A DNA stretch of 7,911 bases, from contig JALSMF010000410.1 in NCBI GenBank assembly GCA_026987795.1, positions 1 to 7,911 of the forward strand, read 5' to 3'. This DNA is from Bacteroidales bacterium (lineage in GTDB: Bacteria; Bacteroidota; Bacteroidia; Bacteroidales; JAADGE01). The notes beneath the pieces are model-generated. The model had not been told where the DNA came from, searched no databases, and was given only the letters and a program-made list of their open reading frames with translations. Positions 1 through 5,783 of the stretch are shown piece by piece (position 1 is the first letter of the stretch; the number at the start of each line of letters is the position of its first letter). Both the position numbers and the translations under genes were made by a program.

Positions 1-1487
1 AAATAATCGGGTTAATGACGGGTGTTTTGTCGGCAGTATTAATTTTAACTTTTGTTGATTTAGAACCTGGTAAACCTGAAATTACCGCCGTGTTTGCCGT
101 TGCCGTATGGATGGCTGTTTGGTGGATAACGGAAGCCGTTCCCGTTGCTGTTACGGCACTTCTGCCGGTTGTGCTGTTTCCTGTTTTCGGGGTTATGAAC
201 GGAAAAGAAGTGTCTTCGGAATATTTTAACAGTATTATTTTCTTGTTTATAGGCGGTTTTTTGGTGGCATTGGCAATGGAAAAACACAATTTGCACAAAC
301 GTATTGCACTGAAAATTATGTCGATGACCGGCAGCGGATACGGAAAAATATTATTCGGATTTATGGCGGCAACGGCTTTTCTGTCGATGTGGATGTCGAA
401 CACCGCAACGGCAATGATGATGGTGCCGGTTGCCATGTCCTTAATTTATAAATTGACCGAATATTTAAAACCCGAAGACGCAAAAAAAGTTTCAATCGGT
501 TTGTTGTTGAGTATTGCCTACGGAGCTTCGGTCGGCGGAATAGCCACACTGATAGGGACTCCTCCGAATTTGGCATTTACGAAAATATTCGCTTTAAATT
601 TTCCGGATGCACCGGAAATAACATTCTCGCAATGGTTTATTTTTGCTTTGCCGATATCATTTTTGATGTTGATTGCCGTTTGGCTGATTTTGTATTTTAA
701 ATTTAAGCCGGCAGAAAGTTCGGGTATAAAAGGAAATACACTGTTTCGAGAACAATATCGGCAACTCGGAAAAGCAATTTACGAAGAAAAAGTCGTTTTT
801 ACGGCATTTATTGTATTGGCATTTCTGTGGATTTTCAGAAACGGATTTAATTTCAGTTTTCATATTCCCGGTTGGGCATCGTTATTTAAAAATCCGAAAT
901 ATCTGAACGACGGAACTGTTGCAATTTTCATCGCTTCCGTTTTATTTATTATTCCTTCAAAATCAAAAAAAAAGAAACGAATTTTGGATAATGAAATTTT
1001 TGCAAAATTGCCTTGGCATATCATTTTGCTTTTCGGCGGCGGCTTTGCTTTGGCAAAAGCGTTTAAAGTTTCCGGTTTAACCGAATATTTGGGAACACAA
1101 CTTACTGTTCTGGCGGGTGTTAATCCGTTTATTATTGTTTTTGTTATTGCTCTGTTTATGTCTTTTCTTACGGAATTAACCTCAAATACGGCATCAACAC
1201 AAATGATTTTACCGATACTTGCAAGTTTGTCATTGTCCTTAAAAATTAACCCTTTATTGCTGATGATTACGGCTACGCTTGCGGCATCTCTGGCATTTAT
1301 GTTGCCGGTTGCCACACCGCCGAATGCTGTTATTTTCGGGACAAACAAAATTCGTATTAAAGATATGATGCGAACGGGGATTATTTTGAATATGGTCGGC
1401 GTGTTGATTGTGAGTTTGGCAATGTATTATTGGGGACAATATGTTTTCGGTATTGATATAAACGTTTTTCCGAAGTGGGCTTATTAG
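1..1487 (+). CDS. SLC13/DASS family sodium-coupled di/tricarboxylate or sulfate transporter, 5' end missing
   Basis: This inner-membrane transporter belongs to the divalent anion:sodium symporter family (SLC13, VcINDY-like), which imports dicarboxylates, citrate or sulfate with Na+. Counting from the first ATG in the window (base 15), the protein has 490 residues and many hydrophobic spans. It carries the two family SNT motifs (128-130 and 390-392), each followed by a Pro-Pro-Asn-containing loop (GTPPN at 181-185; ATPPN at 433-437). In the family these two SNT/loop repeats form the substrate and Na+ site. The stretch WWITEAVPVAVTALLPVVLFP near residue 36 is typical of the N-terminus. The frame stays open upstream of base 15 (codons Ile-Ile-Gly-Leu from base 3), and family members usually have a short extra segment there, so the real start is probably off the left edge. 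A Lys-rich loop (315-322) is encoded by a nine-A run, but the frame is intact. Substrate cannot be told. No clear terminator follows. Confidence 0.93.
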   Translation, partial: IIGLMTGVLSAVLILTFVDLEPGKPEITAVFAVAVWMAVWWITEAVPVAVTALLPVVLFPVFGVMNGKEVSSEYFNSIIFLFIGGFLVALAMEKHNLHKRIALKIMSMTGSGYGKILFGFMAATAFLSMWMSNTATAMMMVPVAMSLIYKLTEYLKPEDAKKVSIGLLLSIAYGASVGGIATLIGTPPNLAFTKIFALNFPDAPEITFSQWFIFALPISFLMLIAVWLILYFKFKPAESSGIKGNTLFREQYRQLGKAIYEEKVVFTAFIVLAFLWIFRNGFNFSFHIPGWASLFKNPKYLNDGTVAIFIASVLFIIPSKSKKKKRILDNEIFAKLPWHIILLFGGGFALAKAFKVSGLTEYLGTQLTVLAGVNPFIIVFVIALFMSFLTELTSNTASTQMILPILASLSLSLKINPLLLMITATLAASLAFMLPVATPPNAVIFGTNKIRIKDMMRTGIILNMVGVLIVSLAMYYWGQYVFGIDINVFPKWAY

Positions 1488-1527
1488 TTGAAAGTATAAA
1501 GTTGGAAGGGAAAAGTTGAGTTGTATA
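1486..1527. repeat. Short degenerate 14-bp tandem repeat (AGTTG-led)
   Basis: Three 14-base units begin with AGTTG at 1486, 1500 and 1514, and a further AGTTG follows at 1519. Outside AGTTG the units diverge, with A/G-rich remainders. The first unit overlaps the stop codon of the transporter gene. The stretch is too short and diverged to assign a function; it could be a decayed simple repeat. Confidence 0.35.
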
Positions 1528-1586
1528 ATTAAATTATTAACAAAAGAAAAAGTTGTATTAGTGACTTGAATTCTGCATTAAGTAAA

Positions 1587-1618
1587 TTTGTAAATAAAAA
1601 ATAATTATTGTAATTTTA
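1587..1618 (+). promoter_or_regulatory. Possible weak promoter for the exported protein gene
   Basis: TTTG at 1587-1590 is followed after 20 bases by TAATTTTA (1611-1618), which matches the Bacteroidota -7 consensus TAnnTTTG except at the last base. A transcript would start near 1624 and leave a leader of about 85-90 bases. A perfect -7 box, TAAATTTG, also lies at 1583-1590, but it has no TTG at the right distance upstream (gaps of 14 and 27). The 224-base gap 1488-1711 otherwise shows only A/T-rich sequence and the short repeat at its left end. Confidence 0.3.
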
Positions 1619-1711
1619 GAGCGAGTTTTTAGAAAATAGTTAATGTTTTTTGATATTTTAATTAAACTAACAAAAAAATAATATTCAGAACCCATTTTTA
1701 ATTAAAAAACT

Positions 1712-2365
1712 ATGAACAGATTATTTTTTCTGTCCTTTGTATTCTTTTTCAGTTTTAGTTCAGCACAAAAAAACATATCCGGTACTTATTGGAAATTGAT
1801 AGATTCAAGATTTATTGATTTGGGCAAAACAAACAGTAACGACAAATCCTTTTTAAAAACAATTAGCTTGCGGGAAACAAATTCCGTTTTCCAAGACAAT
1901 AACAAAAAATTCAGACGTAATGGTTATGATGCGATAGGTTTGCCCAAAGACAAATTCGGATATAATATATTCCACAAAGCTATGTGGACAAAACCTCCCG
2001 CAAGTTTTAAAGATAACGAAAGAATAGGTATGGCTATTTCTTCGGAAATCGGATTTACGTCAAAAAATCCGCATCAGGCCCATCTCAGCTATTCTGTTTA
2101 TGTAAGATTTGTTACCTTAGATAAAACCGGAAATATCAAAAGTAGCATACGAAATTTTGCTCATGCAAACAATTCTTATAAAACACATGCAACAGCAAAA
2201 TGGGGACGTTCAGATAAACCAAATCCAAGGAAGGATAACTTTAATGTCTTTGCCGAAGCACCTTCCTCTTCATTAAAAAATCAAAGAGTAGCTATTGCTG
2301 TTACTTTTTCTGCCGGAGGTTATTATTTTGGTCATTGGATATACGAGTATCGTCAAGTTGAATAA
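1712..2365 (+). CDS. Exported protein of unknown function (217 aa)
   Basis: I do not recognise this protein. It starts with a very hydrophobic, Phe-rich signal peptide (residues 1-18) with a likely signal peptidase I site after SSA-18, before Gln-19. The mature part, about 199 residues, has no cysteine. It is rich in Asn, Lys, Ser and aromatic residues and alternates polar and hydrophobic residues in a way that suggests a mostly beta fold. The clearest stretches are around 125-135 (SYSVYVRFVTL) and at the C-terminus (193-217), which ends with GGYYFGHWIYEY. With no lipobox and no sorting domain, the periplasm or secretion are both possible. The ATG is chosen because the signal peptide begins right there; no ribosome binding site is visible, as is usual in this phylum. 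It is flanked by gaps of 224 and 248 bases, so it is probably transcribed alone. Confidence 0.8.
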   Translation: MNRLFFLSFVFFFSFSSAQKNISGTYWKLIDSRFIDLGKTNSNDKSFLKTISLRETNSVFQDNNKKFRRNGYDAIGLPKDKFGYNIFHKAMWTKPPASFKDNERIGMAISSEIGFTSKNPHQAHLSYSVYVRFVTLDKTGNIKSSIRNFAHANNSYKTHATAKWGRSDKPNPRKDNFNVFAEAPSSSLKNQRVAIAVTFSAGGYYFGHWIYEYRQVE

Positions 2366-2425
2366 GGTTGTTTGTTTATTATTGCCACTTACAAAGTATT
2401 ATCGCTCTGTAAAAATACTAAACGA

Positions 2426-2573
2426 CTTTTGTTTAGAGATGAAAAAGTTTTGTTTTGCAATGACAGCTTAAACAGCATTGTGCCTTCCCTTTTGTTATGA
2501 CAACTTAATCATTTTTTTCTTTTGTAATACCTTCATAAGGATACAGACAGCTTAAAAGAAATAATACTTTTGT
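2426..2573 (+). repeat. Cluster of short repeats upstream of the hemerythrin gene
   Basis: The gap 2366-2613 holds two 11-base direct copies of GACAGCTTAAA (2462-2472 and 2546-2556) and four copies of CTTTTGT (starting 2426, 2489, 2519, 2567). The last CTTTTGT forms the -33 element of the predicted promoter. It also has an imperfect inverted repeat TTGTTATGACAA (2492-2503). The second 11-base copy would lie roughly 50-60 bases before the predicted transcription start, a common place for an activator. These may be regulator sites, but A/T-rich chance repeats are a real alternative. Confidence 0.35.
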
Positions 2574-2601
2574 TGTAATCAGCAATTATTAATTAAATTT
2601 G
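2569..2601 (+). promoter_or_regulatory. Bacteroidota-type promoter for the hemerythrin-luxR-nadK operon
   Basis: TTTG at 2569-2572 (or TTG at 2573-2575) is followed after 21 (or 18) bases by a perfect -7 box, TAAATTTG, at 2594-2601. Both spacings fit the phylum's vegetative promoter. Transcription should begin near 2605-2608, only 6-9 bases before the ATG at 2614, giving an almost leaderless message. The box contains the TTG at 2599, which argues against that TTG being a start codon. Confidence 0.6.
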
Positions 2602-2613
2602 CAAAAACACAAA

Positions 2614-3345
2614 ATGGTAATAACAAAAGACACAAAAATAGCAGACGTTATACTGAAAAATCATAACTTAATACCTATTATTTCCCGCTTTGGCATTAAG
2701 TTCGGTTTCGGAGATAAGTCAATAAAGCAAATTTGCGACAGCTATGATATAAATGCCGATTTCTTTCTTGAAATAGTAAATGCCTTTAACGATAAAGACT
2801 ATTTACCGTATCGAAAATTAAGAGAAATGCCGCTGAACCTTACGGTAAATTATTTATTAAAATCACATTATTATTACAATAAAATAAAATTACCGTTTAT
2901 AGAAAATCTGATAAGTCAGTTGGAGTGGAAAGGGGAGGATGCCGAAAAAAATAAATCTGTTTTAAAAAAATTTTTCAGTCAATACCGAAAAGAAGTAAAC
3001 GAGCATATTATAAATGAGGAAAAAGAAATTTATCCGTATATTCTTGAAACAGAAAAAAATTTCCTGAACAGAAATAACTTAAATCCTGAATTCACAGAAA
3101 AACTTAAGACAAAATCAATCACAGATTATGCCGATACACACGAAGAGCTGAATTCTGCTTTGCTTGATTTAAAAAACATAATTATTAAATATTTAAATCC
3201 GCCTGAAAACAGAGAAATAACAGAGCAGGTTTTAACGGAAATCTTCCGCCTGGAGAAAGATATGGCAGACCATACCGAGCTTGAAGATAAAGTAATAGTT
3301 CCGGTTGCCGCAGAAATGGAAAAAGAACTTAAAAAGCAATTATGA
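2614..3345 (+). CDS. Ric/YtfE-like hemerythrin-domain di-iron protein lacking the N-terminal di-cysteine
   Basis: This 243-residue cytoplasmic protein has the layout of the Ric family (YtfE, ScdA, NorA), di-iron proteins tied to iron-sulfur cluster repair and nitric oxide handling. Residues 1-65 resemble the ScdA_N/DUF1858-type N-domain, but the usual Cys-Cys after the 'YGIDF'-like stretch is Gly-Phe here (FGIKFGFGD, 26-34). Residues 80-243 form a hemerythrin four-helix bundle with a full ligand set: His85, His131 and Glu135 (HxxxE), His176, His220 and Glu224 (HxxxE). From memory, E. coli YtfE ligands have nearly the same positions (84, 129, 133, 160, 204, 208). The ATG at 2614 is preferred to the in-frame TTG at 2599, which lies inside the promoter's -7 box. 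The stop overlaps the next gene's ATG (ATGA), so the two are probably translationally coupled. The role could be repair, or sensing O2 or NO. Confidence 0.88.
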   Translation: MVITKDTKIADVILKNHNLIPIISRFGIKFGFGDKSIKQICDSYDINADFFLEIVNAFNDKDYLPYRKLREMPLNLTVNYLLKSHYYYNKIKLPFIENLISQLEWKGEDAEKNKSVLKKFFSQYRKEVNEHIINEEKEIYPYILETEKNFLNRNNLNPEFTEKLKTKSITDYADTHEELNSALLDLKNIIIKYLNPPENREITEQVLTEIFRLEKDMADHTELEDKVIVPVAAEMEKELKKQL

Positions 3346-3950
3346 CAACAAACAAGGTTTCTTTTCTCATACTTGAAAAGTCTTATGTAATTCGTTCCGG
3401 ATTACTGAAAATTTTAGGAGACTTTCCGGAAACAGGCAAAGTATACGAGCTTGAAGATTCAAGATTTCTTTTTAAAGTTTTAAGTCGTGAACAGGTTGAT
3501 GTTCTCATAGTTAATGCTAAATTAACGGTAGATTTAACAGATGTTTTACATAAAATAAGGAATAAATTTGATAATTTAAAGTTGATTATTTTTGTAGGAA
3601 CACGCCGTTCCGAGGATAATTTTCCGGGTTTTGATTTAAAAATTTCGGTAGATGAGCCTAAAACCGATATTATTGAAAAACTTCAGAAATTAATACAGAA
3701 AATAAAACCGCCCGAAAAGGAAAATTTATCGGAAGAATTATCAGAAAGAGAAAAAGACGTAGTAAGGCAAATTGCATTGGGAAAAACAAATAAAGAAATA
3801 GGAGAGGTTCTGTTTATAAGCACTCATACCGTTATAACTCACAGAAAAAATATAACAAGAAAGTTGGGAATTAAAACTGTTTCGGGTTTAACGGTCTATG
3901 CTATTTTGAACAATTTAATAAAAATTGATGATGCGGCACAGCCTGCCTGA
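3342..3950 (+). CDS. LuxR/FixJ-type transcriptional regulator with degenerate receiver domain
   Basis: This 202-residue DNA-binding regulator has two parts. Residues 5-120 look like a response-regulator receiver, but the phosphoacceptor is lost: the third strand reads DVLIVNAK with Asn58 where Asp is expected, and the acidic pair near the N-terminus is Leu-Glu (11-12). Residues 128-195 form a LuxR-type helix-turn-helix: LSEREKDV (133-140), ALGKTNKEIG (145-154), and the recognition helix ISTHTVITHRKN (159-170) before the KLGI segment (174-177). It is therefore unlikely to be controlled by ordinary phosphorylation. Its ATG lies inside the stop of the hemerythrin gene (4-bp overlap), which suggests the di-iron protein and the regulator work together, perhaps with the former as signal input; that is inference. 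No partner histidine kinase is present. Targets are unknown, and self-regulation of its own operon is possible. Confidence 0.88.
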   Translation: MTTNKVSFLILEKSYVIRSGLLKILGDFPETGKVYELEDSRFLFKVLSREQVDVLIVNAKLTVDLTDVLHKIRNKFDNLKLIIFVGTRRSEDNFPGFDLKISVDEPKTDIIEKLQKLIQKIKPPEKENLSEELSEREKDVVRQIALGKTNKEIGEVLFISTHTVITHRKNITRKLGIKTVSGLTVYAILNNLIKIDDAAQPA

Positions 3951-3966
3951 CTTTTAAACTTAAATT

Positions 3967-4845
3967 ATGAAAGCAGCAATATTCGGTAAAAATTTTAATG
4001 AAAATTTTAAGAGCTCTCTGAATAAATTTTTTGATATTCTGAAAGAAAATAAGGTTGAACTTATGATTTACGAACCGTATTTTCGCTTTATATCAGAAAA
4101 TTGCTCGTTTGTCCCTGATATTTATACTCTTTATAATGAGCCTTTTACCGATGATTTGCCGGATTTGGTTTTCAGCATAGGCGGTGACGGAACTTTTTTA
4201 GATACCGTTTCTTACGTAAAAGATAAAGAAATTCCGATTGCCGGAATTAACAGCGGACGTTTAGGTTTTTTGGCAAATATTTCAAAAGACGATATACCGA
4301 AGGCTTTAAAAGCGATATTTGAAAACAGGTTTACACTTGAAAACAGAACTTTGCTGGAGGTAAATACCGATAAAAAATATTTCAGCGAATTTAATTTTGC
4401 TTTAAACGAAGTTACTGTTTTAAAAAGAGATTCAGGCTCTATGATAACAATAAATGTTTTCGTAAACGGAGAATTTCTGAATACGTATTGGGCTGACGGG
4501 CTTATACTGTCAACTCCCACAGGCTCAACGGCATACTCTTTGAGCCTGGGCGGTCCTATTGTGGTTCCGGGATCAAGTAATTTTATAATTACTCCCGTAG
4601 CTCCCCATAATCTTACGGTTCGACCTATTGTTTTGCCCGATAATTGTGACATTACGATAAAAGTTACGGGAAGAGCCGAAAATTATTTACTTTCGATAGA
4701 TTCACGTTCCGTTGTAGCGGAAAAGAATACGGAGATTTGTGTTAAAGCGGCAAGTTTTAAAATAAAAACGGTCAGGATTGAAGGGAATTCTTTTTTTAAC
4801 AATATTCGCGACAAATTGATGTGGGGTTTTGATAAAAGAAATTAA
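3967..4845 (+). CDS. nadK: NAD kinase
   Basis: NAD kinase phosphorylates the 2'-hydroxyl of the adenosine ribose of NAD+ (with ATP or polyphosphate) to make NADP+, in the cytoplasm. The 292-residue length is standard. The signature motifs are all present: GGDGT at 72-76 with catalytic Asp74, GINSGRLGFLA at 93-103, Asn-Glu at 147-148, and the Gly-rich core DGLILSTPTGSTAYSLSLGG at 177-196, followed by ITPVAPHNLTVRP at 208-220. The gene follows the regulator after 16 bases with no terminator or clear promoter between, so it is probably the last gene of the hemerythrin operon. A strong hairpin begins two bases after its stop. The ATG gives the expected N-terminal nucleotide-binding strand (MKAAIFG). 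Placement behind a redox or NO-linked pair could couple NADPH supply to stress, but nadK neighbours vary, so this is only suggestive. Confidence 0.97.
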   Translation: MKAAIFGKNFNENFKSSLNKFFDILKENKVELMIYEPYFRFISENCSFVPDIYTLYNEPFTDDLPDLVFSIGGDGTFLDTVSYVKDKEIPIAGINSGRLGFLANISKDDIPKALKAIFENRFTLENRTLLEVNTDKKYFSEFNFALNEVTVLKRDSGSMITINVFVNGEFLNTYWADGLILSTPTGSTAYSLSLGGPIVVPGSSNFIITPVAPHNLTVRPIVLPDNCDITIKVTGRAENYLLSIDSRSVVAEKNTEICVKAASFKIKTVRIEGNSFFNNIRDKLMWGFDKRN

Positions 4846-4846
4846 G

Positions 4847-4880
4847 AAAAAAGGGAGATTTTATTTTATCTCCCTTTTTT
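4847..4880. terminator. Bidirectional intrinsic terminator between converging operons
   Basis: GGGAGAT (4853-4859) pairs with ATCTCCC (4868-4874) around an 8-base loop. Six A (4847-4852) on the left match six T (4875-4880) on the right, giving a perfect 13-bp stem. Read on either strand, a G/C-containing hairpin is followed by a T run, so it can stop transcription from nadK (+) and from the lipoprotein gene (-), whose stop is only six bases away. Confidence 0.92.
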
Positions 4881-4886
4881 AAGTTT

Positions 4887-5381
4887 TTACTCTAATACAA
4901 ATCCCCATTTATCTGCAAATTTTTGCTGAGCATCCGTAAATTTCCGGAAAGCCTCTGTGCACTCTTCGTCCATTTTATTCAGAAGTTCATTATATCTGTT
5001 TTCTTCTGTTTCCGTGTATTTATCGTCCGGAAGCTTGTAAATTTCTAACTGCTCTTTATATTCATTATTCAGTTGACTTTTGAACAGATTAAGCAAGTCT
5101 GATAAAGCGTCTTTAAATTCCGAATCACCGTCAAAGTCTCCGATTTCTTCAACTTGTTTAACAGCTTTTTCTATTTCTGAAATTGCTTCATTCATTGCAG
5201 GTTCAATGAGTTTTGGGTCGTAAGTTGCAAATGCGTTATCAACGGCATCGATTTTATCAATTACATTAAGCTCAATGTCTATTAATCTATCGTTATAATT
5301 AATAGCATCGTCGGTTGTGGGTCCGCATTTGGTTAAAAGAAAAGATAAGGCTAAAACTAAAAAAAAACTTAATTTTTTCAT
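4887..5381 (-). CDS. Helical lipoprotein of unknown function (164 aa)
   Basis: The protein starts with a lipoprotein signal: two Lys, a hydrophobic stretch and LLTKCG with Cys19 as the probable lipidated residue. Lys at -1 is unusual, since Gly, Ala or Ser is normal, though lipoboxes in this phylum are looser. The mature part is acidic and almost entirely alpha-helical. It has long amphipathic stretches (about 25-50, 62-80, 85-118, 123-160), one more Cys (139), and ends with the FADKWGF stretch. It would sit at the inner or outer membrane facing the periplasm. From memory it resembles small 'LIC11966-type' surface lipoproteins, but I cannot verify that. It is the last gene of the minus-strand operon, 29 bases after the small membrane protein, and shares the terminator with nadK. 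No function can be assigned. Confidence 0.82.
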   Translation of the reverse strand: MKKLSFFLVLALSFLLTKCGPTTDDAINYNDRLIDIELNVIDKIDAVDNAFATYDPKLIEPAMNEAISEIEKAVKQVEEIGDFDGDSEFKDALSDLLNLFKSQLNNEYKEQLEIYKLPDDKYTETEENRYNELLNKMDEECTEAFRKFTDAQQKFADKWGFVLE

Positions 5382-5410
5382 AATAAAAATTTTAGGAGTT
5401 AATATTTAAT

Positions 5411-5773
5411 TTATTCTGTTATAATTATTTTTCCTTTCAAATTTTCTTTCTCGGAAATTTCAAATACTAATGTACCTGTTATTGTATCTTTAAAATTTAT
5501 ATTAACAGATTTGCCGTTTGCCCTGAGTGTCAAAATATCATTATTTTTTGAAACGTAAAAAATTATTGTATCAGGTATTATATTTTTTTTGATAACAGTA
5601 TCTGTAACTTTATTGTTTGCATTGTTCCTTTCTGTTGCAACAGTATCCCGGAAAAATAAGTTTTTTTTATCCGATAACTCTTCTTTGTTTATATACAGGT
5701 AACGTGCTCCTGTTATTACAAGTGCAAGAATAAAGATTTTTGCAAAAGGTGTTAATTTTAATCTCCTTCTCAT
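5411..5773 (-). CDS. Small single-span membrane protein of unknown function (120 aa)
   Basis: I do not recognise a named family. A basic N-terminus (MRRRLKLTPFAK) precedes one transmembrane helix (about 12-28), so the rest should face the periplasm. Residues 30-65 form a charged, Asn/Lys/Asp-rich linker. Residues 66-120 alternate hydrophobic and polar residues (DTIIFYVS, ILTLRANG, TLVFEISE, GKIIITE) and look like a small beta domain. The N-terminal pattern of basic residues followed by LTPFAK resembles membrane anchors of some Bacteroidota periplasmic proteins, but that is an impression. The gene starts 10 bases after the stop of the PspA-like gene and is followed 29 bases later by the lipoprotein gene, so co-transcription is very likely. 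It could link the inner-membrane coiled-coil protein to the periplasmic lipoprotein; this is inference from position. Confidence 0.75.
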   Translation of the reverse strand: MRRRLKLTPFAKIFILALVITGARYLYINKEELSDKKNLFFRDTVATERNNANNKVTDTVIKKNIIPDTIIFYVSKNNDILTLRANGKSVNINFKDTITGTLVFEISEKENLKGKIIITE

Positions 5774-5783
5774 CGTGCAGATA

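Noticed and set aside
15..17. ATG at 15 as the true start of the transporter
   Set aside because: The frame is open upstream to the window edge with hydrophobic codons, and family members usually begin earlier, so the gene is treated as cut by the window.
965..973. Nine-A run in the transporter gene as a frameshift or slippage site
   Set aside because: The frame is continuous through it and encodes a Lys-rich loop between helices; no alternative frame gives a sensible product.
860..1348. 162-codon open frame on the minus strand inside the transporter gene
   Set aside because: It lies fully antisense to a well-supported SLC13 gene, its product shows no domain, and its openness follows from the codon pattern of the real gene.
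2418..2436. Hairpin CTAAAC/GTTTAG after the exported protein gene as a terminator
   Set aside because: The 6-bp stem has only two G/C pairs and no T run follows directly. Other overlapping short inverted repeats in the same stretch suggest A/T-rich chance.
2599..2613. In-frame TTG start giving a 248-residue hemerythrin protein
   Set aside because: The TTG is the end of a perfect -7 promoter box, so it would be upstream of the predicted transcript start; the ATG at 2614 gives YtfE-like residue numbering.
4212..4652. 146-codon open frame on the minus strand inside nadK
   Set aside because: It is antisense to the conserved NAD kinase motifs and has no recognisable product.
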